Origin: Xestospongia muta
Lineage: Eukaryota; Porifera; Demospongiae; Haplosclerida; Petrosiidae
DNA: 64,000 nucleotides
Assembly: GCA_963693285.1 (NCBI GenBank)
Contig: OY848917.1
Span: 25,602,745-25,666,744, forward strand
Direction: 5' to 3'
In this document: positions 25,512-40,500 of the stretch, in pieces
Layout of the letters: the number at the start of each line of letters is the position of its first letter
Position numbering within the stretch: the first letter of the stretch is position 1
The notes under the pieces: generated by a model
Told to the model about the DNA's origin: nothing
Database searches by the model: none
What the model saw: only the letters and a program-made list of their open reading frames with translations
Program-made: the position numbers and the translations under genes

Positions 25512-28500
25512 CAAAATTATTTTTAACACAATAATCCATATTGAAATGCCTATGAAAGCATCCAGGAAGAGCTATAGAGTACATTTTCAATATGAACAAT
25601 ACAGAAGATTGAATAATTAGATACAAAACTCATCAAATCATGTTGACCGGCTCCATATGCATCGATTTCAATATAGATTCATCTGTTTATCCCTAATTTG
25701 TTCTTTTTGTTTTGGCATAGACACCCCTATATTATCTTCATTATTGAATATTATTATATCTTTCAAAAAGTTTTTTATTATTTATTGATAGTAATTTGTC
25801 AGGAGGTAACAATAAAAAGGCATCAAAAGTCACTTGAGTATATTCTTTTAAAGGGACTTACATGGAGTAACAGATGTGACCATTGTAGACAGAGTGTTAT
25901 ATAAGGAAGAAGTAACAGCAAGTGATGTACTCTTTGTAAATAGTAGACTATTTGATGACTGAGGAGTTTTGCTATTTGTTTCTGTAGTGAATATATGAAT
26001 ATATCATGTTCCAATAATTTTCATCATAATTTTACTTTCATTTTGTTATTAATATATTTTTATTTAGAACAATCTTATGACTTATGTTCAGTTTAAAAGA
26101 AGACCCATTATTATTAATGTATGATAGATAAGATAAGCCTAGCTAAAATGAGGTATCATTACAACTTTCTTATTGTATTATAGAACAATTGGATGTTCCT
26201 AACTATTTTCTAATCATCATTTTAGCCATTACTAACAATCAATAATATTTCTTCCATCATAATATGTAAAAACTATACTTTGTGCACTGGTTGAACATGA
26301 TGGAACCTCATTGATTTCCAGTATACTGCAGCTTATCAAAAGTCTTCCATTTAAAAAGTAAGCAAACACGACAGTTTAAAAGAGGTAAAAATAACAGGAA
26401 TGGCAATTACATCATCAGACATTACTTATATAGTAAATCGGATATGATTCAGTTGTAGCTTAATCATGTAATCAACTGAAATATTATTTTATTAAAAAGG
26501 AAGACTTAAGGATTATAAATTTATAACAATTCTGGTCTGCTATCATATCATTTACACTAAACTACACATATTATATGAGATTATATAATATAACAGATAA
26601 AATTTAGGCCAAGCTTTAATTAAAGAAGACTATGCTAAAGGACTATAGAGTTATGAGTATTTATAACAATATTGGTTCATAATTACATCAGTCTTACTGA
26701 ATTTATCAATAATATAATAGCTTAACATTTTTATGTTACTAAATGTTACCTTCATTTAGATTATAAACTACATTTGACCATGCAGATGATGGATAATTGA
26801 GACAATCAATATCTGTAACTCTTGATGTTCTGGAGAATGGGTGATCTGCAAAACTATCATTTCCAGTGCTGTAGCCAATTGCTGCACTGTTTCTAGTCCA
26901 TTGCACAAGATTACATTTATAAGTAAATATAGCATAAGATGTTGATCCTTGTGACGCAATCACAACCTGGAATGTATTACCCTATAATGAAATAATAGAA
27001 AACATCTTATAAATTATATGTATGGTGTGATTCACCTGAATACAATTGGTGTTTCCATATGGACAGACATTCATCCATTTTGCTACCATAACCCAATCTA
27101 ACTTTAAGTTAACATTTTGATTTAGTTTCAAGAATGTCTCCACTTCATTGATGACATTTGCTGTAGTAATGATTCCATACTCAACTATTCCTGTATTTGT
27201 CAATACAATATCATCCCAAAATGGAGCTATCACCATTGCAGATGAGAGTGGGAACAATACTGGTAAATATCCTGTAAATGATGTTCCCAAACTAAGAAAT
27301 CCATTTGAGTTTATCTAAATCAAAGTAAAGGTTAAAATGATACCAAGAAATATGGAATTCAGTCTTACATTCAAACTATTGAAAAGGTATTTTCCTACAT
27401 TAAGTGTGGAAGGCAGTTCAATTTCTATAGCACCATCATCAACGTTATAAAAAATGTTAGTTTGTGAGCCAAGATCTAGGAAACTCAAATATTTGGAATT
27501 CATTCCAGATCCTGTTGAAATAAAGAAAATAATAATAACTATTAGAAAAATATAGTGAATACCTAACGAAAAAAATTATCTATTAATCTTATTGATAATT
27601 AAGTGACTTGTAGCATAGCAGTTAAGATTAGGAAAAAATAAGGACACGATCACTATTAACAAGATTACAGTTGAGTATGTTGTTATATATAATTGTTGTA
27701 ACATAATTGTTTTTTAAGACAATGAGTACAACTATAAAATAGGAGAACTAGGAGTGGTTCAGCGATTGTCATCTGCATTAACTGTTAAGACATATGGTTT
27801 GATGTTATTCCTTGTTTCAATTGAAGAATATATCAATAGAATAAAAAGAAGCAACAGGTCATTATTTTATGTCATAGTGTGTGGGCAGTTGCCATTGATA
27901 CCATTGATATGCCACAGGTGATATATGTTCATACACATCTGCACAATGTTTAAAATGGTATAAACAAACTAAAATATGAAAAAAGCATCATCATAAATTT
28001 TTCACCTTTTCATTAACACCTTTTTAAGGGATAAAAAAAAGTAAATATTGATAAATTTAAATGAGGACTCAGTTGAAAGTAGACAAGCATTCTTATTACT
28101 TATTAGCTTCCATATCAATGAACAAACTGACTGCCAGTCACAACCACTAACTTCAATAAATTCACTCAAATTGTCATTCTTTCATCTTAATAATTAAAGA
28201 TAATATATGGACAACTACTTAAGAGAGAAACACAAAAATTGTTGTGAAAACCATGACCACAATAGTAACAGTGACATAAATTGATATTTAATTATATTTT
28301 TTTGGAAAAGCTATAATATCCATGGTATAACTCAAATATCAACCAGTCTGGTGTAGTTATGGAAATAAAACACCCTTAAGAAAATTGTTGATCATATTCA
28401 ATTGGCATTACATTATGTGATGTTCTATGATATTATACCAAATAATACAAAAAACATGTAATATATTCATTTGATCTATTAATATTATGTTAATAAAATA

Positions 28501-31500
28501 AATGGAAATGTACATTGTTAGATATAAATATTTTTTTCAATTAATGAGATTCAGTGGCACTTCATCTAATTCCATTTTGTCTACATGAATAATTCTTCTA
28601 TCTGAGCAACTTAGATTTTAATTTTAATACATTTTAAACAATAAGCTAGTTTTCATAACAATTAACTGAGTTAAACAATTACTGTCTTAATTTATGTCTT
28701 TAAATAATAATTGTAAAAGATTTTACATTTTTATTTGTGTTTTCATATATTATGCAGTGTAGCATTCATTTTAACAATAAGTATAGAGGCAGTAGTAGCA
28801 TTTAGAACTAAGGTAAAATTAGTAAAAACAAAGGAAGCGCTTGCTTCTTTATTTACCAACAATATAAGTATACAGAAGATATTTAATGACAAGATCTACT
28901 GGAGATGCAAGAACATAAACTACTCTAAGAAAATCAAAACTCAAGATTATGAACACTCTAACTCTAATGAAAAATATAACCATTTGCTATCAGATACTGA
29001 TATGGCATAAAATTAGCAGTATTTAATGTATTAGATTGGTTTATAATATATTTTAGATAACCATGACTAAGATATTACATAAGCTTCTGACTTTCTTACC
29101 AAGTATATCAGTAGGAGAGGGAACAGGAGCAGGATGACAACCAATATCAGCTACATCATTACAACAATCTCTAAAAATGTGACAAGATTTATCACAGTAG
29201 CAACCATTATTGCTACACATAGTTGACAGTGAGAACATGCAACATCCAGAATAGCTGAGATTTAGTGCCAAACATGAGCCTATAATTAAGATATATGTGC
29301 AATTTCATTTATTTGTATTGCAACTTACCTTGAGTAACTATCGGTGTAGGTGTAGATATAGTACTACTTAAAGATGAAGTGGCGGTATATGAAAAACTTG
29401 ATGGAGGATGTATACTACTTGTAGAGGGGTATGAACTTTCCATTCTTGTGTCTATTTTAATAGTAGTGGTATAAATTCAGTGATAATTTAAGTTTGTGAT
29501 ATGTTTATTATTGCAGTTATTGAATATGTTCATAGTTGGATATAACCTTATTTTATATAAAATTGTATCATTTGCTGTATTTTTTGTCAATTTTAATGAT
29601 ATTTCATTTTCATAAGGCAATAATACAATGACATGAAATGAGTATATATATACTTTAAATGACTTACTTAGAGAAACAGGTGTGACTATAGTAGACACAG
29701 TGTTGTTTGATGAGAATGGTAGACTACTTGATGGCTGAGGAGTTTTGTTATTTGTTTCTGTAGAAAAAAAACAGTTATAAGTATTTTGCTATCATATTTC
29801 AATAATTTGGCATTGTCCTTATAATATAAATATATTTTAATTTATCACAATATTGCCATTTTTAATGCATGACTACATTCATTTATTTTATCAGACACAT
29901 GGTAACAATAGCTATGTAGAGGTGGCCTGCATTGTCCACTTAAATGTATTGGTTTAAAAGAATAAATATCTCCTACAAATCAACCAAAATCTTTGAATTC
30001 CTTTTATTATTTCTTTTTATTAAAACTACTTCACTATGACTCAGTTATATTTTAATAAAATATTTCTAATCATCAAAGACACAGTTGGTGAAATGTTGAA
30101 TTTTTATATCTTTCTCTCTTTGCTTCTGCCCCTGCTTATAACATCTCATAAACTTATTAGTTCATAACTTCTCATAAACAGTTTGGAAAATAACTTCATT
30201 GAGGTAGCATGCTCAACTACTATGTGTGGCCTTTTTTACTTCAGTTTTGATTGCTTCAGAAACAAAATCAGGAATATAGCCTTGTTTTATCAAGACCTAC
30301 AATTGGAGGTGCAATTTTCTATTAAATATTTTTTGTATTAACAGGAAAAGAGAAACAGGATGAATAGTACATCATAGTGTCCTGTGTTCAGCAGTAAGTA
30401 TGAATTATTTTCTTTTGGATGATTTGCTTAAAAGAAGATCCAGAATCATTATTATATGATTGATAAGCCAATAACACTAAAGCCAAAAATACTTAATTTT
30501 AGCTAAAATTAAGAATCATTACTACTTTGTTAATACATTACTTTTTATTGTCTAGAACTCATGATGAAATGATTTAATTTCCGAACTACTTTTCTCTTAT
30601 TATTTCAATCATTAAAAAAGATAATTTAAATCTCCTCCAGCATATTATGTAAAAACTCGTTTTGTGAGCTGTTTTAACAAGCATGAAACCTCAATGGCTT
30701 CCAGTTTTCTACAGCTTTCACTATATGTGATAAAAACATTTGTATTTTAAAAAAAATAAGTGAACAAGTAAATAAAAAAATGAAGTAAATGTGGTGATGA
30801 CTAATATTTTTGAAATCCAATGATTACAAACAAGATAGTAGGGATAGCAATGACATCACCACTACATAAAAACACATGTGGCACAAACAACAAAGGATAT
30901 TCTCAACAATTTAAATCACTGAAATAACATTAGCAACAATATTGTTAAATTCTATGCATAGGCCAACCATGTAGGGGGATGATGCAATTTCCATGTTTAA
31001 TATCTTCTTTGCACCTTTTGGTAATGTGCAGGTCAGGCTTCCAATAAAGAAGTCTTAATGGAAGGACTATTAAGTTATGATTATTTTTGAACAGGCTAGA
31101 AGACTTAGTGTGATTACAACATATTGATTACATTGCTGTTTCACATCATATACTACTACACTGAACATGCATGATGTACTTATTAATATTTGTATTTAAT
31201 CTAATTAATTTAATTTATCAATAATATAATAGTTTAATATTTTTATATTACTAAATGTTACCTTCGTTTAGATTGTAAACCACATTTGACCATACAGATG
31301 ATGGATAATTGACACAGTCAATGTCTGTAACTCGTGATGTTCTGGAGAATGGATAGTTTGCAAAACTGTCATTTCCAGCACTATAGCCAATTGCTGCACT
31401 GTTTCTAGTCCATTGCAGAAGATCACATTTATAAGTGAATATAGCATAAGATGTTGATCCTTGTGATGCAACCACAACCTGGAATGTATTACCCTATAAT

Positions 31501-34500
31501 GAAAGAATAGAAAGTATTATTGTAAAAAATATGTATGGCGTAATTCACCTGAACACAATCGATGTTTCCAAATGGACAAACATTTACCCACTTTGCTACC
31601 ATAACCCAATCTAATTTTAAATTAACATTTTGATTTAGTTTCAAGAATGTTTCCACTTCATTGATGACATTAGATGTAGTGACAATTCCATACTCAACTA
31701 TTCCTGTATGTGTCAAAATGATATCATCCCAAAATGGAGCTATCACTATTGCAGATGTGAGTGGGAACAATAATGGTAAATAGCCTGCAAAAGATGTTCC
31801 AAAACTAAGAAAGCCATTTGAGTTTACCTACATCAAAATTAAGATTTATATTATACCACAAAAAAATGATGACTAAATCTTACAATTAGAGTACTGAAAT
31901 TTTGTTTTCCTATATTAAGCATAGAAGGGAGTTCAACTGTTATAGTACCATCATCAACATAACTAAATACATTAGTTTGTAATTGAAGATCTAGGAATGT
32001 CAAATACTTGGACTCCATTCCAGATCCTGTTGAAAATTAAGAATATATAGTCATAAGCAGTGATATGTAGAAAAAAATAAGAAGTAACAAGTACATATAT
32101 CTCACAAAATTATGGTTTGTGCTACTAATGTTCAAATATTTCATGAGTAAATGATACAAGGGCAATAAAAGTGCAGTGATAAGAACAAATATATTTTAAC
32201 TTTGTTAGTATTGCTCACTAACCTTGAGTAACAAATGGTGTAGGTGTAACTATAGCACTACTTAAATGTGAAGTGACAACAGATGAAACATTTGCTGTAA
32301 GAGATGCACTACTTGTTAAAGAGAGTGGGATTTCAATTGTTGTGTCTATATAAATAGTAGTTATATTGTTGATTTAATGGAAGAACATAGTGTCTGTAAC
32401 TAAATATACTACTAATTTATACATGAATTAATATCAAGAATTTTAATATAGGTTTAAGTATGTGATGATTTGTTTATAGGTGTTTGTGGAAATGTACATG
32501 ATTGGTATAACATTATTTCGCTTTTAACCTTGAGTAACAATTGGTACAGGTGTAACTGTAGTATTACTTAAAGATGAAGAGGGAGAAGATGAAGAGCTTG
32601 ATATGAGAGGTATACTACTTGTTAGAGAGATTGGAGTTTCCATACTTGTATCTATATACAATATATTGATAATATTGATAATTGGTTAATCATGTAAGAT
32701 AAATAGATAATATCATTAACTTTACCTAACACTACTACTTCATGGCATCAGCATTATTTATAATATTTTACTTTTTTCATTATTTAGTATTTGAGTTAGT
32801 GGAAATGTACATAGTCGAGTATAACATTATTTATCTATTATTTTAGAAAGTATAATATTACTAAACTTTTTTTAAGTTCATGAAATGATATTAAGTTGAA
32901 TAAAAACAAAAAAAAAATAATTAAAACATAAAAGAGTTAAATGTGTCCATTGAGTTAACATTTGAACAATTTTTACTTTATAATTGTCACTTACCTTTAG
33001 TAACAATTGGTGAAAGTGTTTCAATATTGCTATCTAAAGATGAAGTGACAGCAGGTAAAATACTTGGTGGAAGATGTGTAGTAATTGTCAAAGGGTATGG
33101 AGTTTCCACTATTGTGTCTATTATAAAAGTGGTGATATTAATGATTGTTTAAGTTTTGTGATAATTTCTACATTGTATTAGTGAAAATGTACATTGTTGG
33201 ATATAATATTATTTTGCCTATAAGCATGTTATTTAGGGCAGTTAAATGGTATAAAATGGCCCATATAAACATAAATAAAGAACTTAAACAAATCTCCACT
33301 TATTTTCAACGTTCAAACATGATACATGGGCAAAAACGTGCAATGACATTAACAAACATATTTTAACATTGTTATTATTGCTCACTAACCTTGAGTAACA
33401 AATGGCGTAGGTGTAACTATAGCACTATTTAAAGGTGAAGTCACAACAGCCGATACATTTGCTATAAGAGATGTACTACTTGTTAGAGAGAGTGGAATTT
33501 CAATTGTTGTGTCTATATAAATAGTGGTTATATAATGTAATAGTAACTATAATGTAAGAGCATAATGTCTGTAACTAAATATACTACTACATTATACATG
33601 AATTGATATCGAGAGCTTTACCATAGGTTTAAGCATCTGAAAATTTGTTTATAATTGTTTGTGGAAATGTACATGATTGATATAACATTATTTTGCTTTT
33701 AACCTTCAGTAACAATTGGTGCAGGTATAACTGTAGTATTACTGAAAGATGAAGTGGGAGAAGATGGAAAAACTGATGCAAGAGGTATAGTACTTGTTAG
33801 AGTGATTGGAGTTTTCATACTAGTGTCTATATAAAATTACATTAAATATAATAATTAAAGTATCATTTAAAGGAAAAAGCATAATACTATCAGTAACTAC
33901 ATATTTATAACATGAACTGACATCAGTAATTATAATTGTTTATTATGATTTATTATTAGAGTTTATGGAAATAGACATGGTTGTATATAACATTCTTTAG
34001 CAATATTTTCATAACACATACTATTATTTTATTAATATCTTTTATTTATTATTTTACTTTTCACTAAGTTTATACAAAGATATTTTGCTGACCACAATAG
34101 AAGACCAACAGAAAGTGAAGATTATTGTGAAAGATTACAGTTAACATTATATGTGAGCATTTTCATTACAGTGCTCACTTACTTAGAGTAACAATTGGTG
34201 TAGTTACAACTATAGTATCACTAGAAGATGAAGTGATAACAGATGAAAAACTTGCTGAAAGAGGTGCACTACTTGTCGGAAAGAGTGGAGTTTTGAATTC
34301 TGTATCTATTTTAAAGTGATAATAAAACCAGTAATTATGTTATGTTGGAAATAAGCTGATCATAAACATCACATCAATGATATTGAGGTAATATTACAGG
34401 GATAGAAAATATACACAGTATGGTAAAAATTAGTAGTGAACAACAGTTAGTTTACTGAATAAGTAATACATCCTACACAAACTATTTATGGACACTTTGT

Positions 34501-37500
34501 AAGCTTACAAATGTACTCTATTAAAAGAATCATTTTATTATTTATTGAATGCTTCTCTTTTAAGCAAGGTAATGGGAGTTTAAGTTACTTACTACAAATA
34601 AAGTAGTTGCCTATGTGGATGCTTTTTTAAATACAATTTACCCAGTGTAATAGTTCCAGCATGTTTGACAATACTAGATAAATTGTCAATTGAGGAAAGA
34701 GTGAGAGCAAGTGATGTACTTTCTGAGAATAAATGACTACTAGTTGATGGCAAAGGAGTTCTTTTTTTTGTTTCTGGAGAAAGATAAAAACCAGTCGAAA
34801 TTCATGGTAAGGGAACACATTTCCATTCTGTATAAAATTTTTATTAGCATGACTATTATTACTTTGAGAAAAAAATAATGAGAGCGAGACAATGGCTACA
34901 AGTGTTTGTTTGGTTAAAACACCTATGACTTGTAACTCATATAATTACCTCTAAGGTATTTAAAATTGTCATAAACACTCCCATCCATGCTGTAACAATC
35001 ATTGTTACTATATTGTTGCCTTCTATGCTTGTTCTATTATGTAGTGATGATGCAACCATCCCTACTAACGTGCTTACATTCTCTGTAATGTACTGATATT
35101 AGCCATCCTTACAGTTACTTCATTTTTATAAAATATTATTGACTTATTTGCTTAATTTTTATAAATTCAAGTATTCCAATTGCAATGTTATAGCATTCTG
35201 AAAAGCAGCCAGGTTTCATGTTCAACTAGCTTACTAAAAGTGTTCTTTCATAATATTGTAATGATAAAAAATAATAACTATGACTACAGTGACAATAGAA
35301 AATTAGCTGGTAACTTAGAATGGTTCCATCAACGAGGAGGTTCTCCAGAATACAATAATAAAATGATAATGATCCTTAATTCAGTGCATTACAGTTAGGA
35401 TTACAAACATTAGCTTATGAGCCATACAGAATATAAATATCCTGGATCTTGTTTTAAGTTGTCCATACAGCAGGTAATAGTTTATACTTACTGCAACAGT
35501 TGGAATCTCATATTTCTATTAAAACCAGTTTTATAAAAATGGCTTCTTCAAGGGTAGCTCTTGTTAGTAAACTGTTGAAATGGCTTAATTTCTTTTCAAA
35601 AGAATCCAAAATTTAAGAGACAAAACAAACAGTTCATTTAAACTTGAAATACATCTGTGAAAATGTTGACAAATCTTCTTTTAATTATGTTGTTGTGGAC
35701 ATGGAAGAAATATGAACAATTCAGTATTTTCATTAACTTCTACCATAATAGTTAGAAACATTACTTTAGCCTATAAATCAGTCACAACATATGCATTATT
35801 TTAAAGTGGAAGACTGATAAGTATTATGATATTCGAATGTGTTTTGGATGAGATATTTTGATTTTTCTGATTAATAAATTTCACCGAATAATGTACATCC
35901 TTACATCCCTCTACATGGGCACTACTACCACAATTAAATAAATCATTTTATTTGCATTACTTACATACCTTGAGTAGCAAGTAGTGTAGGTGAAACTATA
36001 GTACCACTTAACAATGATGTAAAAGCAGATGAAAAATTTGATACAAGAGGTGTACTACTTGCTAGAGGGAGTGAAATTGATATTTATTATTATGCTATGT
36101 TAGAGAAAAACTGAACATAACTATCACAACAATAAATACATAATACTACTTCATTTTACAAAATTAAAAATGTATATATTGATATTATTACAGAATTATG
36201 TATCTCATAAATGCTCATTGTTTGTAGTTTCTAATTTGTCTTACCAAGTGCATCTGTTGGAGTCAGTATAGGAGACAAAGGAGGAGCAGGATGACAACCA
36301 ATATTAGCTACATCACTACAGCAGTCTCCATAAGTGTGACAGATCAGATCACAATAGCATCCATTATTGCTGCAAGATGGTGACAGAGAAGACATACAAC
36401 ATCCATTATAGCTAAGATTCAGTGCTAAACATGAACCTAAAATTATTATATGAGTAAATTCATTATATTTGTATAGCTCATTCACCTTGAATAACAGTTG
36501 GTGTGGGTGTAATTGTAGTACTACTTAAAGATGAAGTAACAAAAGATGAAAAAGTTGCTTGAAGAATTGCACTAATTGTTAGAGAAGGAGTGACAGTATG
36601 TGATGCACTTGTTGAGAATGTTAGACTACTTGTAAATGGCATAGGAGTTCCACTACTTGTTTCTGAAGAGAAAATGAAATCAGTCAAAAGTCATAGTAAG
36701 GTAACACATTATTATTATCTTTTTAATATCTTCTTTCTGCATGAAGAATGATATACATAATTCTCTTTCACGTTTGAGCAATCAATATGGTATTTAAATC
36801 TCCCATTACCATGCATGTTAACATTTAAAAAACAATTTCTGTAAAACTCTATTCTCTTTTATAATTCAATGGTATTTGTATTTTCGTGGACAACAAATTC
36901 TAAAGTAGTAAGTGTTATATGTATTTATATAGACATTATCTAACATAGTAATGTGCTTCCTTTAAAATATTTTTCTTAAGATTGTTTTGTTTATTAATAA
37001 ATAAAGGCTGCTGTTATACACTATGTATTTAGATGGTACTAGAGTTACATCTACATGTTTTTTTAAGGTGTAGATATCATGGTACAAATGAGGCTATTTA
37101 CTTGAGCTTATGCATTTTATAAAAGGGCTTACTTGATATAAGAGATGTGACAATAGTAGACATAGTGTCAATTGAGGATGACGTAACAGCTAGTGATGTA
37201 ATTGTTGAAAAAAACAAGCTACTTAGTGATGACTGAGGAGTTCGATTATTTGGTTCTGTTGAAAAAACTTGGTAAATGAAAATGTTATTTTGTTGCAATA
37301 TTTTGAAATGGTATACCAATACCATTTCTTCTTTTGATAATATTTTCATCTTTTCAAAATTGAAATAAATTTAATTGAAAACTCATTGTAATTTTAATGT
37401 AATGATTGAGACAAAAGTAGGCCATACTTCCTTTAAAGAAGATATAGCTAAAGGACTATAGAGTTAAGGCCATTTATGGCAATACTGGTTTACAATCATA

Positions 37501-40500
37501 TCAATCACATTGAAATTTGGTATACTATAATAGCTTAACAAATTTATGTTACTAAATGTTACCTTCATTTAGATTGTAAACCACATTTGACCATACAGAT
37601 GATGGATAATTGACACAGTCTATATCTGTAACTCTTGATGATCTGGAAAGTGGATGGTTTGCAAACTTTTTATGTCCAGCACTATAGCCAATTGCTGCAC
37701 TGTTTCTAGTCCATTGCACAAGATTACATTTATAAGTAAATATAGCATAAGATGTTGATCCTTGTGATGCAACCACAACCTGGAATGTATTACCCTATAA
37801 TGAAAGAATAAAAAACATCTTATAAATTATATGAATGGTGTATTTCACCTGAACACAATTGGTGTTTCCATATGGACAAACATTTATCCATTTTGCTACC
37901 ATAACCCAATCTAATTTTAAATCAACATTTTGATTTAGTTTCAAAAATGTCTCCACTTCATTGATGACACTTAATGTAGTAATGATTCCATATTCAACTA
38001 TTCCAGTATCTGTCAATACAATGTCATCCCAAAATGGAGCTATCACTACTGCAGATGACAATGGGAACAGTACTGGTAAATATCCTGTAAAAGATGTTCC
38101 CAAACTAACAAACCCATTTGAGTTTACCTACATCAAAGTAAAATCTAATATGATGCTGCAAAAGATAAATGACTAAATCTTACATTCAAAATATGGAAGG
38201 TATGGTTTCCTGCATAAAAGGTAGAAGGCAGTTCAACTGCTATACTACCATCATCAATATTACTAAATATGTTAGCTTGTATCCCAAGATCAAAAAAAGT
38301 CAAATATTTGGACTCCATTCCAGATCCTGTTAAAACCAAGAAAAAAGTAGTGATGTTCATACAATATAAAAGTAAAATATCACATAAAAATTGTGTTCAG
38401 TGTTAAAAATATTTTACAACTAATTAAAACATGATGATGAAGGCGTTGCAATGTGACATGTTTACTACATTTGGTACATAAACTTTGTTCATTAAAATAA
38501 AAAAAAGAAATGATATATTGAACGTGCATGGCATATTTTTATCATATGTTCAAATCCTGACACAAATTGAGAGTATATTTAATTTATTTATTTGCTTTAT
38601 ACATTTGAATTTAAGTGTGAGTAATGTAGCTCCTAACTTTGTCTTACCAAGTGTATTGGGTGGAGGAAAAGCAGGATGACAACCAATATCAGCTACATCA
38701 TTACAACAATCTCTAAAAATGTGACAAAATTTATCACAGTAGCATCCATTATTGCTACAAATTGTTGACAGGGAGAACAAGCAACAACCAGAATAGTTGA
38801 GATTTAGTGCCAAACATGAACCTAAAATTAATACAAATTTTCATTTATTTGTATTGCTCACTTACCTTGAGTAACAATTGGTGTAGGTGTAACTGTAGTG
38901 CCATCTAAAGATGAAGTCACAGCATATGAAAAACTTGCTGTAAAACGTGTGCTACTTATCAAGATGGAAGGACTTTCCATTGCTGTGCCTATTAATAATA
39001 TTTATATAAAATTTAATTATAATTTTGTTATTATAGCAGGTGAATGATGTACACAGTTGGATATAAATTATTTTATCTATGCATTTATAATTGGTGATTT
39101 GAAATTGTATAAATTGCATATATGAGCATTAAATAAGGAACTCCAAACAAACAGAAATCCTTTTTAAGGTTCAGTGATATCAACTTTTCATAAGGTAGCA
39201 ATATAGGGACATCAATTGTATAGTAATATTATAAATAATACTAGTGAACAACTGGTTTATTAAATAATGTAATAAAATGTTACATGTATTTACACTATTA
39301 CAATTAACCAATGTGCTTTCTTAAAACAACTATTATTGTCATTACAAATATCTCAATATTTAATAATTATTAAATAGTAATATATATTTGTACATTATCA
39401 AATATTATCAAGTTATCAGGCTGCACATGAACTAAATGTTTGTATTTTAATTTGATTTACCTAAGAAAATAGTTTAGCTATACATTTGTCAACGAAAATA
39501 TGGTTGTTTACATTTTTAAGTTATCATGATACACATGAAACTTGTCAATACATTTTGTATTTTCGATAGCATTTTACCTAGAGTGATAGTTTTAGTAGGT
39601 TCGATAATATTAGACAAAGTGTCAATTGAGGAAGTAGTGACAGCAAATAATGTACTTGCTGAGAACAGTAGAGTATTTGTTGATGACCAAGGAGTTCCAC
39701 TATTTTTTTCTGGAGAGAAAAAAAAAACATGGTAAGAAACATATCCTGTTGTAATACATTATTTTTTGCATGACTAGTACTACAAACATAGTCAACAACT
39801 TGAGAATTTCTAAAATTGAAGTCTTATAATTAGTCAGTTAATGAAATAATAATATTTAACCATAAAGTATATTTGTCTAAACCTGAAGGTACAATTATAT
39901 ACACATGTATAACAGGTTTGTGAAAATTGCTATTATTTATTCTGAGGTTTCTTAGTAATATTATAGTTAATGCAAGTCAAGCATCATTGTATACATTCAA
40001 AATCCATTTACTTTACAAGTGTTAGGCTATCAGTCCCTTATTGTGCAACAATTGTTATAATGAACCAATATTTATTAAACAGTTAGTAAAATAATATTAA
40101 AATAGTGTTAGTCATATAAGAAAAAGTTTCAATTTAAAAGGCCAAATTTGATAACATTAGTCTGTAGTATCTTCGTTTAATCACAAATTAATGATGAAAA
40201 AAGTAGCTTTTATATTTTCAGTCAGTCAAAAAAGTATTAAGGTAGTTCTTTTATTTTAGATTTATACCTTCATTTAGATTGTAAACTATGTTTGACCACA
40301 TAGATGATGGATAATTGAGACAGTCAATGTTTGTTACTCTTGATGTTCTAGAGGAAGGATGATTTGCAAAATAGTTTTGTCCAGCACTATAGCCAACTGC
40401 TGCACCATTCATGGTCCACTGCAACAGATTACATTTATATGTAAACACAGCATAAGATATTGACCCTTGAGATGCAACAACAACCTGGAATGTATTGCTC

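Noticed and set aside
28735..29010. Plus-strand ORF of 91 codons with a hydrophobic N terminus
   Set aside because: No recognisable domain, repeat copies or splice context; length is within chance for AT-rich intron. Kept only as a remark.
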